Positions 34,276 to 44,105 are shown, counted from the stretch's first letter. The stretch is DNA of 64,000 nt from Ignavibacteria bacterium (GCA_019187405.1 JABAQZ010000005.1:1-64000); one strand, 5' to 3'. Translations and numbers: made by a program. The notes: generated by a model not told the origin, from the sequence alone.

Positions 34276-36432
34276 ATGAAGCAAATTACAATTCTCCTAA
34301 TTTTAATTTTAATGAATTGCTCAAACTTATTTGCAGACGGATTTAATTCTGTTCATTCTAAAGATGGTATTACAGTCTGGGCTGCAGGTAATAACGGTTC
34401 AATATTTTATTCAAGCAACGGAGGGCAGAATTGGATCAACTCTTTGGTTGGCAGTTACACACACAATTCGGTGTTTGCCACAAACTCGAAAGTTTTTATC
34501 GTAGGAAACAGCGGCAGTATCAGAGTAAGTGAAAATAACGGCGGATACTGGTCATTTATTCCAAAGGGAAATCGCAATCTGAATTCGGTACATTTTGTAG
34601 ATGACAATCTCGGCTGGACTGTCGGTGATGCTGGAAGTATTTATAAAACAACTGATGCAGGCGCAACATGGGATACACAGACTTCTCCTGTTACAGAAAA
34701 TCTTAATTCTATAAAAATGCAAAGTCCGACATCGGGAGTTGCTTGCGGAAATAACGGCAAAGTAATCTATTGGGATGGAAATTCATGGAACTTATATACT
34801 ACATCTGTTACAAACAATTTATTATCAATAGACAGGAAAAATAATACAATCATTGCAACAGCCGAAGACGGAATAATAATTAAATCTACAAATAGCGGTT
34901 TGAACTGGATTACAATTGATTATAAGTCTGAAGTAAAACCAAATATAACATCGGTATTTATGTTTGATGAAAACACATTTTATTCTTGTGGTGGTGGAGG
35001 ATTTATAAGAAAGAGCATAGACGGAGGAGACAATTTTACTTTTCAGGAAAATCCGATGATGGGAAATCTTGTGGATATTTATTTTTATAATTCAAATCAG
35101 GGCTGGGCAGTAAGTTCGCTTAACAATGCTGTTTTAAGGACGACAAATGGAGGGAACACCTGGTCATTGCCGGATGGTACTACAGTGAATTATACATGGA
35201 CTAATAAGCAGGCAGGTTCCTCGAATATAGGAAACGGTTTTTGTCTTCATCCATTCAACAAGAATGCAATTTTTATTGCAATGGGAAATAAAGTTTACAG
35301 GAGCTATGACAGAGGAGAAACATGGAGTCAGTTTTCCACAATAACACCGGGCAGTCGAGCTCATACATTTTTTGTATCGTCAGTAGATACAAATTACATG
35401 TTAGCATCGATGGATGAATCTGCTGGAAAAGTTTTGAGGTCATCAAATTATGGAGCAAATTGGACTGTTGTTTGGAACGGAGCATTGACAAGTTATGGTA
35501 TGCCGATGATTGCTGACCAAACGACTCCGAATCAGGTTTATTTAAATCCTGACAATAGTGTTTTACTTAAATCAACAAACTGGGGTTTGAACTGGACAAA
35601 TGTTGGAACAAAGGTTTTCAGAAGTCCGGATAATCTTACGGTAGCATGGAATGATCCAAATGTGATTTTTAGCGGTGACGGAGTTACAGGTTCAGGAGTG
35701 GCCGAACTTTTCAAAACAACCAATGGTGGATTGAACTGGTCATTGGTGCATTCTGTAAGCGGATCGGAAATTCCATTTACGGTAGTATCAAAACTCGATC
35801 AGAATTTAAGTTACCATTCATGCTGGAGTTCGGGAGGAATCTGGAAGTCAACAAATCATTGGACAACATTTAGTCAAGTTGCAGGAACGGGAAATGCGTG
35901 GGCAGTTGACATTGCAAAAGACGATCCGACGGTCGTAGGATATGGAGTATATGGAAGCGCTGTATATTATTCGACAAACAGCGGCGTTTCATTTACATCA
36001 AGCAATGTTGGTAGTTCACCTGAGGCCGGAATGTATTTTTATGACAGAGGAACTCTTCTCAGTCAAAAAGGTGGAGGAGTTTATAAAATGAAAATAACAT
36101 ACAATGTTCCGTTTATAACATCAGTTAGTAATCTATCAAATGAGATCCCGGAAAAGTTTTTACTATCTCAAAATTATCCAAATCCGTTTAACCCTGATAC
36201 AAAAATAAAATTTGACATTCCATCTGTTTCAGGAAAGCAAAATTATTTTGTAAGCATTAAAGTCTATGATGCAGCGGGAAAGCAAGTAAGTACATTGATT
36301 GAGCAATCGCTGCTGCCGGGAGTTTATGAAACTACATGGAATGCCGGAGGAAATTCGAGCGGAGTTTATTTTTATTCATTAATGATTGATGGTAAGGAGA
36401 TGGATATTAAGAAAATGATTCTGATAAAATAA
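34276..36432 (+). CDS. Type IX-secreted YCF48/BNR beta-propeller protein
   Basis: A signal peptide (MKQITILLILILMNCSNLFA) precedes two propeller-like regions made of repeats such as LGWTVGDAGSIYKTTDAGATW, RTTNGGNTW, RSYDRGETW, KSTNWGLNW and KTTNGGLNW. The last 85 residues are a sorting domain: LSQNYPNPFNPDTKIKFDIP, KVYDAAGKQVSTLIEQ, GVYETTWNAGGNSSGVYFYSL and a KKMILIK ending. It is exported by the Sec system and type IX secretion and probably anchored at or released from the cell surface. Its ligand is unknown. The promoter matches that of the aromatic operon, which ties this surface protein to the same growth condition. Confidence 0.85.
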   Translation: MKQITILLILILMNCSNLFADGFNSVHSKDGITVWAAGNNGSIFYSSNGGQNWINSLVGSYTHNSVFATNSKVFIVGNSGSIRVSENNGGYWSFIPKGNRNLNSVHFVDDNLGWTVGDAGSIYKTTDAGATWDTQTSPVTENLNSIKMQSPTSGVACGNNGKVIYWDGNSWNLYTTSVTNNLLSIDRKNNTIIATAEDGIIIKSTNSGLNWITIDYKSEVKPNITSVFMFDENTFYSCGGGGFIRKSIDGGDNFTFQENPMMGNLVDIYFYNSNQGWAVSSLNNAVLRTTNGGNTWSLPDGTTVNYTWTNKQAGSSNIGNGFCLHPFNKNAIFIAMGNKVYRSYDRGETWSQFSTITPGSRAHTFFVSSVDTNYMLASMDESAGKVLRSSNYGANWTVVWNGALTSYGMPMIADQTTPNQVYLNPDNSVLLKSTNWGLNWTNVGTKVFRSPDNLTVAWNDPNVIFSGDGVTGSGVAELFKTTNGGLNWSLVHSVSGSEIPFTVVSKLDQNLSYHSCWSSGGIWKSTNHWTTFSQVAGTGNAWAVDIAKDDPTVVGYGVYGSAVYYSTNSGVSFTSSNVGSSPEAGMYFYDRGTLLSQKGGGVYKMKITYNVPFITSVSNLSNEIPEKFLLSQNYPNPFNPDTKIKFDIPSVSGKQNYFVSIKVYDAAGKQVSTLIEQSLLPGVYETTWNAGGNSSGVYFYSLMIDGKEMDIKKMILIK

Positions 36433-36468
36433 CTTAATTGATCAAGTAAAATTGGAAGCAGATTGTAA

Positions 36469-38955
36469 ATGAAAAAGAGGTTTTCAAAAATAATACTAAT
36501 TTGGGTTTCGGTTTTTATTTGTTCAACCGGAGTACATTCACAGTCAACTCCGGTTGTTTTTGTATCGAGAAATCTTGAACATGGAGGGAATCAATATTAT
36601 CAGCAAGCCGGATTGCTTCCGGGTATGGGGACTTTCTCGAGGTTTAGAGTAGTTGGAGGAAGGCTGCTTGTAAGGGATAGCAATGGAAACATCAGAGTTC
36701 TGATAGACAGTACAATGAATTTTGTCGGGATAAAGCTTATTGATGTGTCAGATCCTTGCGTGTATTGGGATGCTTCTAAAATTGTTTTTGCAGGGATTGA
36801 AAGCAGAGACAGTTCATGGAGGATTTACGAAATAAATTCTGATGGATCTAATTTCAAAAAGATAACATTTACAAACAGAAACATAAATCTATCGCAGTTC
36901 GGGGCGGCTTCATCAAAATTTGTAAAATATGATGATATAGATCCTTGTTATCTTCCAGATGGTAGAATATGTTTTGCAAGTACTCGTTATCCGTCTCTGA
37001 GTTTATTGGGAGGAATGAGAACAACCAATATATACATCGTTAATCCGGATGGAACTTCTCTTCACAGGATAACAACCGAAAGGAACAGTGCAGAAGAGCC
37101 TTCGATCGATCCAAATACCGGCAAGATAGTTTTTTCCAGATGGTGGGTTAATATTGACATGCCGTCACATTTAACATCAAACGGAATTACGCGTGATTCA
37201 AATCTTGCTTTAACAAATGATATAGGAAATTTATGGTGGGCAGCGTCAATCAGACCCGATGGCGCTGAAATGGGTTTTTATGGAGGAGATGTATCATCTC
37301 GAGACGGGATGCACACATATAAACCATTTGTAATGAATGATGGGAAACTATTAAGTGTGTATGTTCCACACACTGCAATGTTAAACACTTCGGGAAGCAC
37401 AGGTATCAGATGGTTTTCTCCCGGACCGGGCTTCCAGAATCATGTTGTAGGAGTAAACATGAACAACATGCAGTATTATGTAAGCAATCCTCCTTCTTAC
37501 GGAACAATGCAGCCTCCCTATGCAACTGATCCCGTTTATTTATCAGAAGGGAAAATATTATTTTCGTTTGCAACTCAGGTGGAGAATCTTGATTTTGGTT
37601 TATATACCATAAATCTCGATCGAACCGGTTTACAAACATTTTATGATATTCCGGGTAAGCTCGAATTAAATGCCGAAGTTTTACTGCCGAAGCCAATTCC
37701 TCCCGTATTGACAGATGTGATAACGGACTTTAGCGATGAGCTTCCTCCGACAAATGATCCAAATACTTTTTATAAAAACGGGTCATTTAGATTTGACTGC
37801 GGAAATATTTTTACAAATGCTGATGTAGATGTTCCGGTTACGGATGCGCCACCAATTACAAGAAATGCCCGCATAAAATTATTTCTGAATTTTCAGAGGA
37901 CAGACAGCACAGGAAAAGATGAACCGATATTGTTTATAAACGAACCGATACAATTTGCCGGCGGGTTTTGGATTCCCTATGTTCCAGCTGACATACCTGT
38001 TTTTGATCAGGTAGCAGATTCAACCGGCAAAGTAATTGCGGGAAATAGAGGACAGATTGCTCACTTGTCGGGATTGAATTTTGGCAGACCCGGTACTGGA
38101 ACTCAATGTGTTGGTTGTCATCAGGGTCATTCTTATATTCCTCCCGCAAACAATAATTATGAAGTTCAGTTTTTTAATACATCTACTTCAGCAACAGTAA
38201 CACAAAGTTCGTTCAGATATGTTAATGATACTGTCAAATTTCCGGGCAGCAGAGTTAAGGATAGAAAGGCAAGGAATGATTCACTTAGTGTTAACTGGAT
38301 TGCCGCAGGATCAGATAATGAATGGATTAATTTGAAATGGGAAATTCCAATAGACATTAGAAAATTTATCTTATATAATATTAGACCAAATTCATTGAAC
38401 GGAACCAACATACAAGTAAATGATTGCGAAATTATTCTTTACAGAGCGGGAGTTAATGTTGTAAATATACAAAGCACGGGTGTGATAAGTACAAACGGAA
38501 CGCAAATTCAAATTCCGGAGATAACAAGAATAGATGAAGCTAAAATAATCATAAAAGATTTTTCAGGAACAATAACAGGGTTGAATGTTGCTGGACTTGC
38601 TGAAGTTGTAACAGATGCAAGGATATCTTATTATGAATTAAGCGGGATCGAGAATACTTCGAATACGGCAGAAAAATTTGAACTAAACCAAAATTATCCT
38701 AATCCTTTTAATCCTGTAACAAATATTAATTTTGTAATACCGTCAGAGGCATTTGTAAAACTTGTAATATATGATTTATTGGGAAGGGAAATTAAAATTT
38801 TGATTAATAAACAATTGACAGCCGGAAGCTATAATATAGAATGGAATGCCACTGAATTTTCAAGTGGTATTTATTTTTGCAGAATCGAGGCACAGCAAAC
38901 TGGTTCGCGAAGTCATTTATTTGTTGATACGCGGAAAATGGCGCTTATAAGATAG
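36469..38955 (+). CDS. Type IX-secreted PD40/TolB-like protein with a haem c motif
   Basis: After a signal peptide (FSKIILIWVSVFICSTGVHS) come TolB/WD40-like beta-propeller repeats (WRIYEINSDGSNFKKIT, GRICFASTRYP, NIYIVNPDGTSLHRIT, GKIVFSRWW) as in the hydrazine-synthase-alpha-like PD40 proteins. A single C547VGCH551 motif follows (TQCVGCHQGHSY), the attachment site of a covalently bound haem c. A sorting domain (LNQNYPNPFNPVTNINF...TRKMALIR) ends the protein. It lies 36 bp after the preceding secreted protein and is probably cotranscribed from the same Crp/Fnr promoter. A surface redox or binding function is plausible; real catalysis cannot be deduced. Confidence 0.8.
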   Translation: MKKRFSKIILIWVSVFICSTGVHSQSTPVVFVSRNLEHGGNQYYQQAGLLPGMGTFSRFRVVGGRLLVRDSNGNIRVLIDSTMNFVGIKLIDVSDPCVYWDASKIVFAGIESRDSSWRIYEINSDGSNFKKITFTNRNINLSQFGAASSKFVKYDDIDPCYLPDGRICFASTRYPSLSLLGGMRTTNIYIVNPDGTSLHRITTERNSAEEPSIDPNTGKIVFSRWWVNIDMPSHLTSNGITRDSNLALTNDIGNLWWAASIRPDGAEMGFYGGDVSSRDGMHTYKPFVMNDGKLLSVYVPHTAMLNTSGSTGIRWFSPGPGFQNHVVGVNMNNMQYYVSNPPSYGTMQPPYATDPVYLSEGKILFSFATQVENLDFGLYTINLDRTGLQTFYDIPGKLELNAEVLLPKPIPPVLTDVITDFSDELPPTNDPNTFYKNGSFRFDCGNIFTNADVDVPVTDAPPITRNARIKLFLNFQRTDSTGKDEPILFINEPIQFAGGFWIPYVPADIPVFDQVADSTGKVIAGNRGQIAHLSGLNFGRPGTGTQCVGCHQGHSYIPPANNNYEVQFFNTSTSATVTQSSFRYVNDTVKFPGSRVKDRKARNDSLSVNWIAAGSDNEWINLKWEIPIDIRKFILYNIRPNSLNGTNIQVNDCEIILYRAGVNVVNIQSTGVISTNGTQIQIPEITRIDEAKIIIKDFSGTITGLNVAGLAEVVTDARISYYELSGIENTSNTAEKFELNQNYPNPFNPVTNINFVIPSEAFVKLVIYDLLGREIKILINKQLTAGSYNIEWNATEFSSGIYFCRIEAQQTGSRSHLFVDTRKMALIR

Positions 38956-39084
38956 TATTAAATTATACAAACTAAAAATTACGATAAGCTTCCAATCAGA
39001 TAATAAATGTAATTATCTTCAATTTCAGAGAGAAGATAAACTTGCCGGACAAATAACTAAATGAAAGAATCAATTTGAAATAAG

Positions 39085-39108
39085 AAAACCCCGTGAGGGG
39101 TTTTTTTA
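39085..39108 (+). terminator. Rho-independent terminator
   Basis: A perfect stem aaaacccc/ggggtttt with a gtga loop (39085-39104) runs into a T-run, 130 bp after the stop of the secreted-protein gene. It closes the unit that begins near 34200. Confidence 0.8.
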
Positions 39109-39164
39109 TTTCAGGAAAGTGTAAAGGACGAATGGCAAGTCGAGAAGAAATTAAAGATAAAGAT

Positions 39165-39700
39165 GGGGTTTGGTTGGTGGTAAACCGTTTAAACGGTTTA
39201 CCACCTCGCTGCCGCGATTTAACCCAAGTAGACTTTTCATTAAAATTTAATTAACCCCGCCTGCAGACTATTTTGGTGTTGTAAAAAAAAATATCGTCAA
39301 AAAAATCTGAAACAAAGATGGGGTTTGGTTGGTGGTAAACCGTTTAAACGGTTTACCCCAAAAGGCATTGCACCTTGTCGAAAAACAATAAATACTTCAC
39401 AACTTGCTTTTCGCAGAAATGTTGTGTAGCCAAAGTTTGGTTGGTGGTAAACCGTTTAAACGGTTTACCCCAAAAGGCATTGCACCTTGTCGAAAAACAA
39501 TAAATACTTCACTACTTGCTTTTCGCAGAAATGTTGTGTAGCCAAAGTTTGGTTGGTGGTAAACCGTTTAAACGGTTTACCCCAAAAGGCATTGCACCTT
39601 GTCGAAAAACAATAAATACTTCACTACTTGCTTTTCGCAGAAATGTTGTGTAGTCAAAGTTTGGTTTGGCTAAACCGTTTAAACGGTTTACCCACACGCC
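39165..39700. repeat. Palindrome-centred tandem repeat array (five palindromes, 112-bp unit)
   Basis: The palindrome taaaccgtttaaacggttta occurs five times, centred at about 39190, 39345, 39457, 39569 and 39680. The first copy is a perfect 30-bp palindrome (39176-39205). The last four are spaced 112, 112 and 111 bp and share the whole intervening sequence (ccccaaaaggcattgcacct...cagaaatgttgtgtag), so they form a tandem array. No repeat encodes a convincing protein. It is too long in unit and too palindromic for a CRISPR array, and no cas genes are near. It fits an intergenic REP/MITE-like element that expanded in tandem just upstream of a truncated clpB. Confidence 0.85.
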
Positions 39701-39829
39701 GCTGCCAACCCAACCATCTTCTTTTAATAAAATCTAATCTAACCAAACCTGCAACTCCACACAGCTTTTCTAAATCATACTTTTATAAATTAAATTTCAT
39801 AGAATATACACATAGAATTTGCTAATTTT

Positions 39830-41185
39830 ATGCAAATTTTTTTACGAATGGCTAAAGATAAATCAACAATAAATCCAACCAAGCTAAGGCTTGACGAAAT
39901 TGAAAAAGAATTAGCCGAGTTGTCCGAAAAAAGAAATGCCTTGTCGGCTCATTGGAAACTTGAAAAAGACCTCATTAAGTCTATTCGCTCTGCAAAGGAA
40001 GAAACAGAACTCCTCAAAAATGAAGCCGAAAAAAATGAAAGAGAAGGGAATCTTGCCAAAGTCGCTGAAATAAGGTACGGAAAACTACTTGAATTACAAA
40101 AAAAAATTGACAACAAAACAGATGAACTCGCAGTTATTCAGAAAAATAATAAAATGCTGAAAGAAGAAGTTGATGCAGAAGATATCGCTGAAATTGTATC
40201 AAAATGGACAGGCATTCCAGTAACAAAAATGCTCGAAGGTGAAAGAGAAAAACTGGTTAATATGGAAAAGAATCTGATGAAAAGAGTTATCGGTCAGGAA
40301 GATGCCGTCATCGCAGTTTCAAATGCAATTAGACGTTCTCGAGCCGGTCTTCAAGACGAGAACAGACCTATTGGCTCATTTATTTTCCTTGGAACTACCG
40401 GAGTCGGAAAAACCGAACTGGCAAGAGCTCTCGCTGAATTTTTGTTTGATGATGAAAAAGCAATGGTTAGAATTGACATGAGCGAATACATGGAGAAGTT
40501 TTCTGTCTCAAGATTAATTGGCGCTCCTCCGGGTTATGTGGGCTATGAAGAAGGCGGACAACTTACCGAAGCTGTGAGAAGAAGACCTTATTGCGTCGTC
40601 TTGTTGGATGAAATTGAAAAAGCGCATCCCGATGTATTTAATATTTTATTGCAAGTGCTTGATGAAGGAAGACTCACAGATTCACAGGGAAGAACAGTCA
40701 ACTTTAAAAATACAATTATTATCATGACCTCTAATCTCGGTTCGCACTTGATACAGGAAAAACTCCATAATATTACTTCGTCAAACAGGGATGATATTAT
40801 GAATGAATTGAGAGTCAAGTTGCTGGACCTGCTTAAGGCAACCATCAGACCTGAATTTCTCAACAGAGTTGATGAAATTATTTTATTCAAGCCCCTGACC
40901 GAAGAAGAAATTAGATTAATCGTAGATCTGCAGTTAAGCATGCTGACTCAAAAGCTGGAAAGAAATCAGATTAAATTTTCTGCCGATGATGAAGTCAAAG
41001 ACTGGCTTGGTAAGCTTGGATATGATATTTCATTTGGAGCAAGACCGCTGAAAAGAACAATTCAAAAATACATTACAAATAAACTCTCGGAGAAAATTCT
41101 AAATGCAGATATTCTACCGGGTGATAATGTAATGGCAGCACTCGATAAGCAGGGACTAATTGAATTCGTAAAAGTAAATAAATAA
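39830..41185 (+). CDS. clpB: N-terminally truncated ClpB (part of M-domain plus second AAA+ domain)
   Basis: The 451 residues correspond to the C-terminal half of ClpB (normally about 860). They start inside the coiled-coil M-domain (LDEIEKELAELSEKRNALSAHW, GNLAKVAEIRYGKLLELQKK), followed by the complete second AAA+ domain: WTGIPVTKM, Walker A GTTGVGKTE, pore loop APPGYVGYEEGG, Walker B VVLLDEIEKAHPD, MTSNLGS, RPEFLNRVDE and FGARPLKR. The N-domain and first ATPase domain are absent, and the 700 bp upstream contains only a terminator and palindromic repeats. It is either a 5'-deleted remnant that stayed open or a working short form. ATG 39848 (MAKDKS) is an alternative start. Confidence 0.85.
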   Translation: MQIFLRMAKDKSTINPTKLRLDEIEKELAELSEKRNALSAHWKLEKDLIKSIRSAKEETELLKNEAEKNEREGNLAKVAEIRYGKLLELQKKIDNKTDELAVIQKNNKMLKEEVDAEDIAEIVSKWTGIPVTKMLEGEREKLVNMEKNLMKRVIGQEDAVIAVSNAIRRSRAGLQDENRPIGSFIFLGTTGVGKTELARALAEFLFDDEKAMVRIDMSEYMEKFSVSRLIGAPPGYVGYEEGGQLTEAVRRRPYCVVLLDEIEKAHPDVFNILLQVLDEGRLTDSQGRTVNFKNTIIIMTSNLGSHLIQEKLHNITSSNRDDIMNELRVKLLDLLKATIRPEFLNRVDEIILFKPLTEEEIRLIVDLQLSMLTQKLERNQIKFSADDEVKDWLGKLGYDISFGARPLKRTIQKYITNKLSEKILNADILPGDNVMAALDKQGLIEFVKVNK

Positions 41186-41220
41186 TAATTAGCAATTATA
41201 TCAGTTTAACGTTTTAAGTA

Positions 41221-42057
41221 TTGATAAATTACACAGATAATTATTTTGACCTTGAGCTACTAAGACTTTCCGAATTAAAACTTCATGAAGCCACAGAGAA
41301 TAAAAGGTTAAGAAATATTTTCAGCAGAATCGCAAGAGCTAAGTTTCTGATGAATCCGGTTATAACCGGCAGACATAATGACGATCTGATTCTTCTTGAC
41401 GGCGCAAATAGATATGGATCATTGAAAGAAATCGGATGCAGACTTATTCTTGCGCAGGTTTTAAATTATCATGATAAGAATTTAATCCTTGATAAATGGA
41501 ATCATCTGATTTATGATTTTCATTTAAACGATTTGAAAAAGCATTGTGAAGTTTATGAACTCCCTTTCAAAAAAGTTAGTTTTTCAAAAGGTCAGGAAAT
41601 TCTTGATGACAATTTAAATTATGTTCTTGCCGCTGATATACAATATGATGAAAACATACTTATTAAGTTATCGCATCGGCTTGAAAATATTATCATGCAG
41701 CTCGATGCAATTACAAAACTTTATTTCAGGCATTTTGTGTTTGACAGGTCTGAAAGCGATATAAAATTTTCTGATTTAAGGAAATATACAAGAAGAAAAG
41801 GTACTCTCCTTATATTTCCAAAATTCAGAAAACATCATATTATCGAAATTGCAAATAGTGATTACAGACTACCTGCCGGGATTTCACGGCACAGAATCTA
41901 TAACAGAGTACTTCATGTAAAGTATGAAATCAAAAAACTAATGAGTGATAAAAACATACTGCAGAAGCAGGAAGACCTTAAAAAACTGCTGAATGAAAAA
42001 ATAGATACCAATAAAGTAAGACAATATCAGGAATCGGTGATTGTTTTTGATGAGTAA
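41221..42057 (+). CDS. ParB/sulfiredoxin-fold protein, SbnI/SerK-like
   Basis: Residues 10-90 read LELLRLSELKLHEATENKRL...NPVITGRHNDDLILLDGANRYGSLKEIG, the ParB-like pattern seen in SbnI/SerK free-serine kinases (LHE...R, NPxIV, LDGANR). The rest (about 100-278) is also SbnI-like in length, with a KFRKHHIIEIA / LPAGISRHRI block. A TTG at 41221 is used as start; no suitable ATG exists before residue 44. Biochemical function could be serine or other small-molecule phosphorylation, or DNA binding as in SbnI; unproven. It lies 35 bp behind the truncated clpB and 52 bp ahead of a Lol permease gene. Confidence 0.55.
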   Translation: MINYTDNYFDLELLRLSELKLHEATENKRLRNIFSRIARAKFLMNPVITGRHNDDLILLDGANRYGSLKEIGCRLILAQVLNYHDKNLILDKWNHLIYDFHLNDLKKHCEVYELPFKKVSFSKGQEILDDNLNYVLAADIQYDENILIKLSHRLENIIMQLDAITKLYFRHFVFDRSESDIKFSDLRKYTRRKGTLLIFPKFRKHHIIEIANSDYRLPAGISRHRIYNRVLHVKYEIKKLMSDKNILQKQEDLKKLLNEKIDTNKVRQYQESVIVFDE

Positions 42058-42109
42058 TATCAAAGTTTGCTGATGATGCCAGTTAAAATTAAAGATTTTA
42101 CAATAAACC

Positions 42110-43336
42110 ATGAGCGCTGAATTTTTTATTTCAAGAAGATATTTGTTTTCCAAAAAGAAATTCAATTTTATTACGATAATATCATTAATTTCTATTGCAG
42201 GTGTAGCAACAGGCGTTGCTGCATTAATAATCGTATTGTCTGTATTCAACGGATTCGGGAGCAAGGTTACACAACTGCTTGTAAATTTTGATCCTCATAT
42301 CAGAATTGAAGCGATAAACAATTATGAATTTAAAGACTACCGTGATGTAATCGGAAAATTAAACAAACTTGGAATTAATTCAGCTGCTCCGTTTACCTTA
42401 AACAAAGGAATGTTGGCTAATGAAAACAGCAATGAGGTTGTTTACATTAAAGGAATTGATGAAAATCTGGCAGGCGATGTGTCAGGTATTAAAGATGTAA
42501 TGAAATTCGGAAAGTTTAATTTGAAAAATGAAGGTGATTGCGGAGGTATCGTCCTTGGATTTACTCTGATGGGAAAATTGAAATCCAGACCAGGCGATAC
42601 TTTAACTCTATTAAGTCCCGTTGGTCTTGAAAGTTCTCTTACACAGTTTGTAGATCCTCTTACAAGGAAATTTGTCGTTAGGGGAGTTTATGATTCGGAA
42701 AACAAAGAGTATGACGGTAACTATGCTTATATATCTCTCGAAAACTCACAATATCTGTTTGATATGAAAGACAGAGTCAGCGGTGTTGAAATAAGACTTG
42801 GCAACATTGATGATTCCGAATCTCAAAAAGAAAAAATATCTCCGCTGATCGGAAATGAATATAAAGTGATGACATGGTATGATCTTCATGAAGATTTTTA
42901 TTCTCTTTTAAAAGTCGAAAGATGGACGGCATTTTCCGTTCTAAGCATAATTATTGCAGTAGCTTCCTTTAATATACTCGGTTCTTTAACGATGACTGTC
43001 ATCGAGAAAAAAAGAGATATCGGAGTTCTAAAGGCAATAGGCGCGTCGGATAAAATGATTACGAGAATATTTACTTATGAAGGAATTTTTGTCGGTCTGG
43101 TAGGAGCAGCTGCGGGAATAATTGCCGGACTCGGAATTATTCTGGCACAATTAAAATTCGAATTTTATAAACTCGACGCATCAATTTATAAAATTACTGC
43201 AATGCCTGTGGAATTGAGATTCTCGGATTTTGTTTTTATCCCTGCTGCAGCGCTGCTGTTATGTTATCTTGCATCAATTTATCCTTCAAGAAGAGCTGCG
43301 AATCTAAATCCGGTTGAAGCAATCAGATGGGAATAA
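42110..43336 (+). CDS. LolC/LolE-type lipoprotein-releasing ABC permease
   Basis: A FtsX/MacB-fold permease of 408 residues: N-terminal FISRRYLFSKKKFNFITIISLISIAGVATGVAALIIVLS helix, a large periplasmic domain (about 50-265), and three C-terminal helices with the coupling segment EKKRDIGVLKAIGAS and the final YPSRRAANLNPVEAIRWE. It works with the adjacent LolD ATPase to release lipoproteins from the inner membrane toward LolA. Only one permease gene is present, as in organisms with a LolF-type homodimer. Confidence 0.9.
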   Translation: MSAEFFISRRYLFSKKKFNFITIISLISIAGVATGVAALIIVLSVFNGFGSKVTQLLVNFDPHIRIEAINNYEFKDYRDVIGKLNKLGINSAAPFTLNKGMLANENSNEVVYIKGIDENLAGDVSGIKDVMKFGKFNLKNEGDCGGIVLGFTLMGKLKSRPGDTLTLLSPVGLESSLTQFVDPLTRKFVVRGVYDSENKEYDGNYAYISLENSQYLFDMKDRVSGVEIRLGNIDDSESQKEKISPLIGNEYKVMTWYDLHEDFYSLLKVERWTAFSVLSIIIAVASFNILGSLTMTVIEKKRDIGVLKAIGASDKMITRIFTYEGIFVGLVGAAAGIIAGLGIILAQLKFEFYKLDASIYKITAMPVELRFSDFVFIPAAALLLCYLASIYPSRRAANLNPVEAIRWE

Positions 43337-43373
43337 TTATTAAAAAAATAAACTGCTTGAAAAAATAATAAAT

Positions 43374-44051
43374 ATGAATAGTAATGATTTGTTAATAAAT
43401 GTAGCAGAGCTGAAAAAGTCATATAAAGTAACTGATGAAAACAGGTTGGAAGTTCTGAAAGGAATTAATCTGGAAATTTATAAAGGTGAAATTGCCGCAA
43501 TTGTAGGAAAATCTGGTGCCGGTAAAAGCACTTTGCTTCATATCCTCGGAACTCTTGACAAACCGGATTCTGGAACGGTAAGTTTTGAAAACGAAAATAT
43601 TTTTGAAAAAAAAGATAAACAGCTTTCTGAATTCAGAAGCAGAAGCATAGGTTTCATATTTCAGTTTCATCATCTTCTGCCCGAATTTACAGCGCTTGAG
43701 AATGTAATGATTTCATCCATGATCTCGGGAATTTCGGATAAGAATAAGGCAGAGGAAGCGCTTGAAGAAGTCGGGCTAAAAGACAGAAAAAATCATAAGC
43801 CGTCTGAATTATCAGGAGGCGAAGCGCAGAGAGTCGCAATTGCAAGAGCACTTATTAATTCACCTAAGCTTGTTTTAGCGGACGAACCAACCGGTAATCT
43901 CGATTCGGAAAATGCTGATTCCGTTATTGATCTCATTTTTAGATTACGGGAAAAATTCGGACAGACATTTGTCATTGTTACACATAATGAGGAATTTGCA
44001 GGAAGATGCGATAGGATAATTAAACTTAATGATGGAATAGTTGTAAATTAA
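43374..44051 (+). CDS. lolD: LolD ABC transporter ATPase
   Basis: 225 residues with Walker A GKSGAGKST, Q-loop FQFHHLLPEFTALENV (the LolD/MacB subfamily pattern), signature LSGGEAQRV, Walker B LVLADEPTGNLD and the H-loop VTHNEE. It energises the LolC/E-type permease encoded 37 bp upstream. Confidence 0.92.
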   Translation: MNSNDLLINVAELKKSYKVTDENRLEVLKGINLEIYKGEIAAIVGKSGAGKSTLLHILGTLDKPDSGTVSFENENIFEKKDKQLSEFRSRSIGFIFQFHHLLPEFTALENVMISSMISGISDKNKAEEALEEVGLKDRKNHKPSELSGGEAQRVAIARALINSPKLVLADEPTGNLDSENADSVIDLIFRLREKFGQTFVIVTHNEEFAGRCDRIIKLNDGIVVN

Positions 44052-44105
44052 CAAACTTATATTTTATAAAAAGCCAAGTAATATTTTTCAGGAAAATCCG
44101 GTATT

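Noticed and set aside
39165-39700. CRISPR array
   Set aside because: The repeated unit is 112 bp with identical interiors and perfect palindromes; there are no unique spacers of 30-40 bp and no cas genes nearby.
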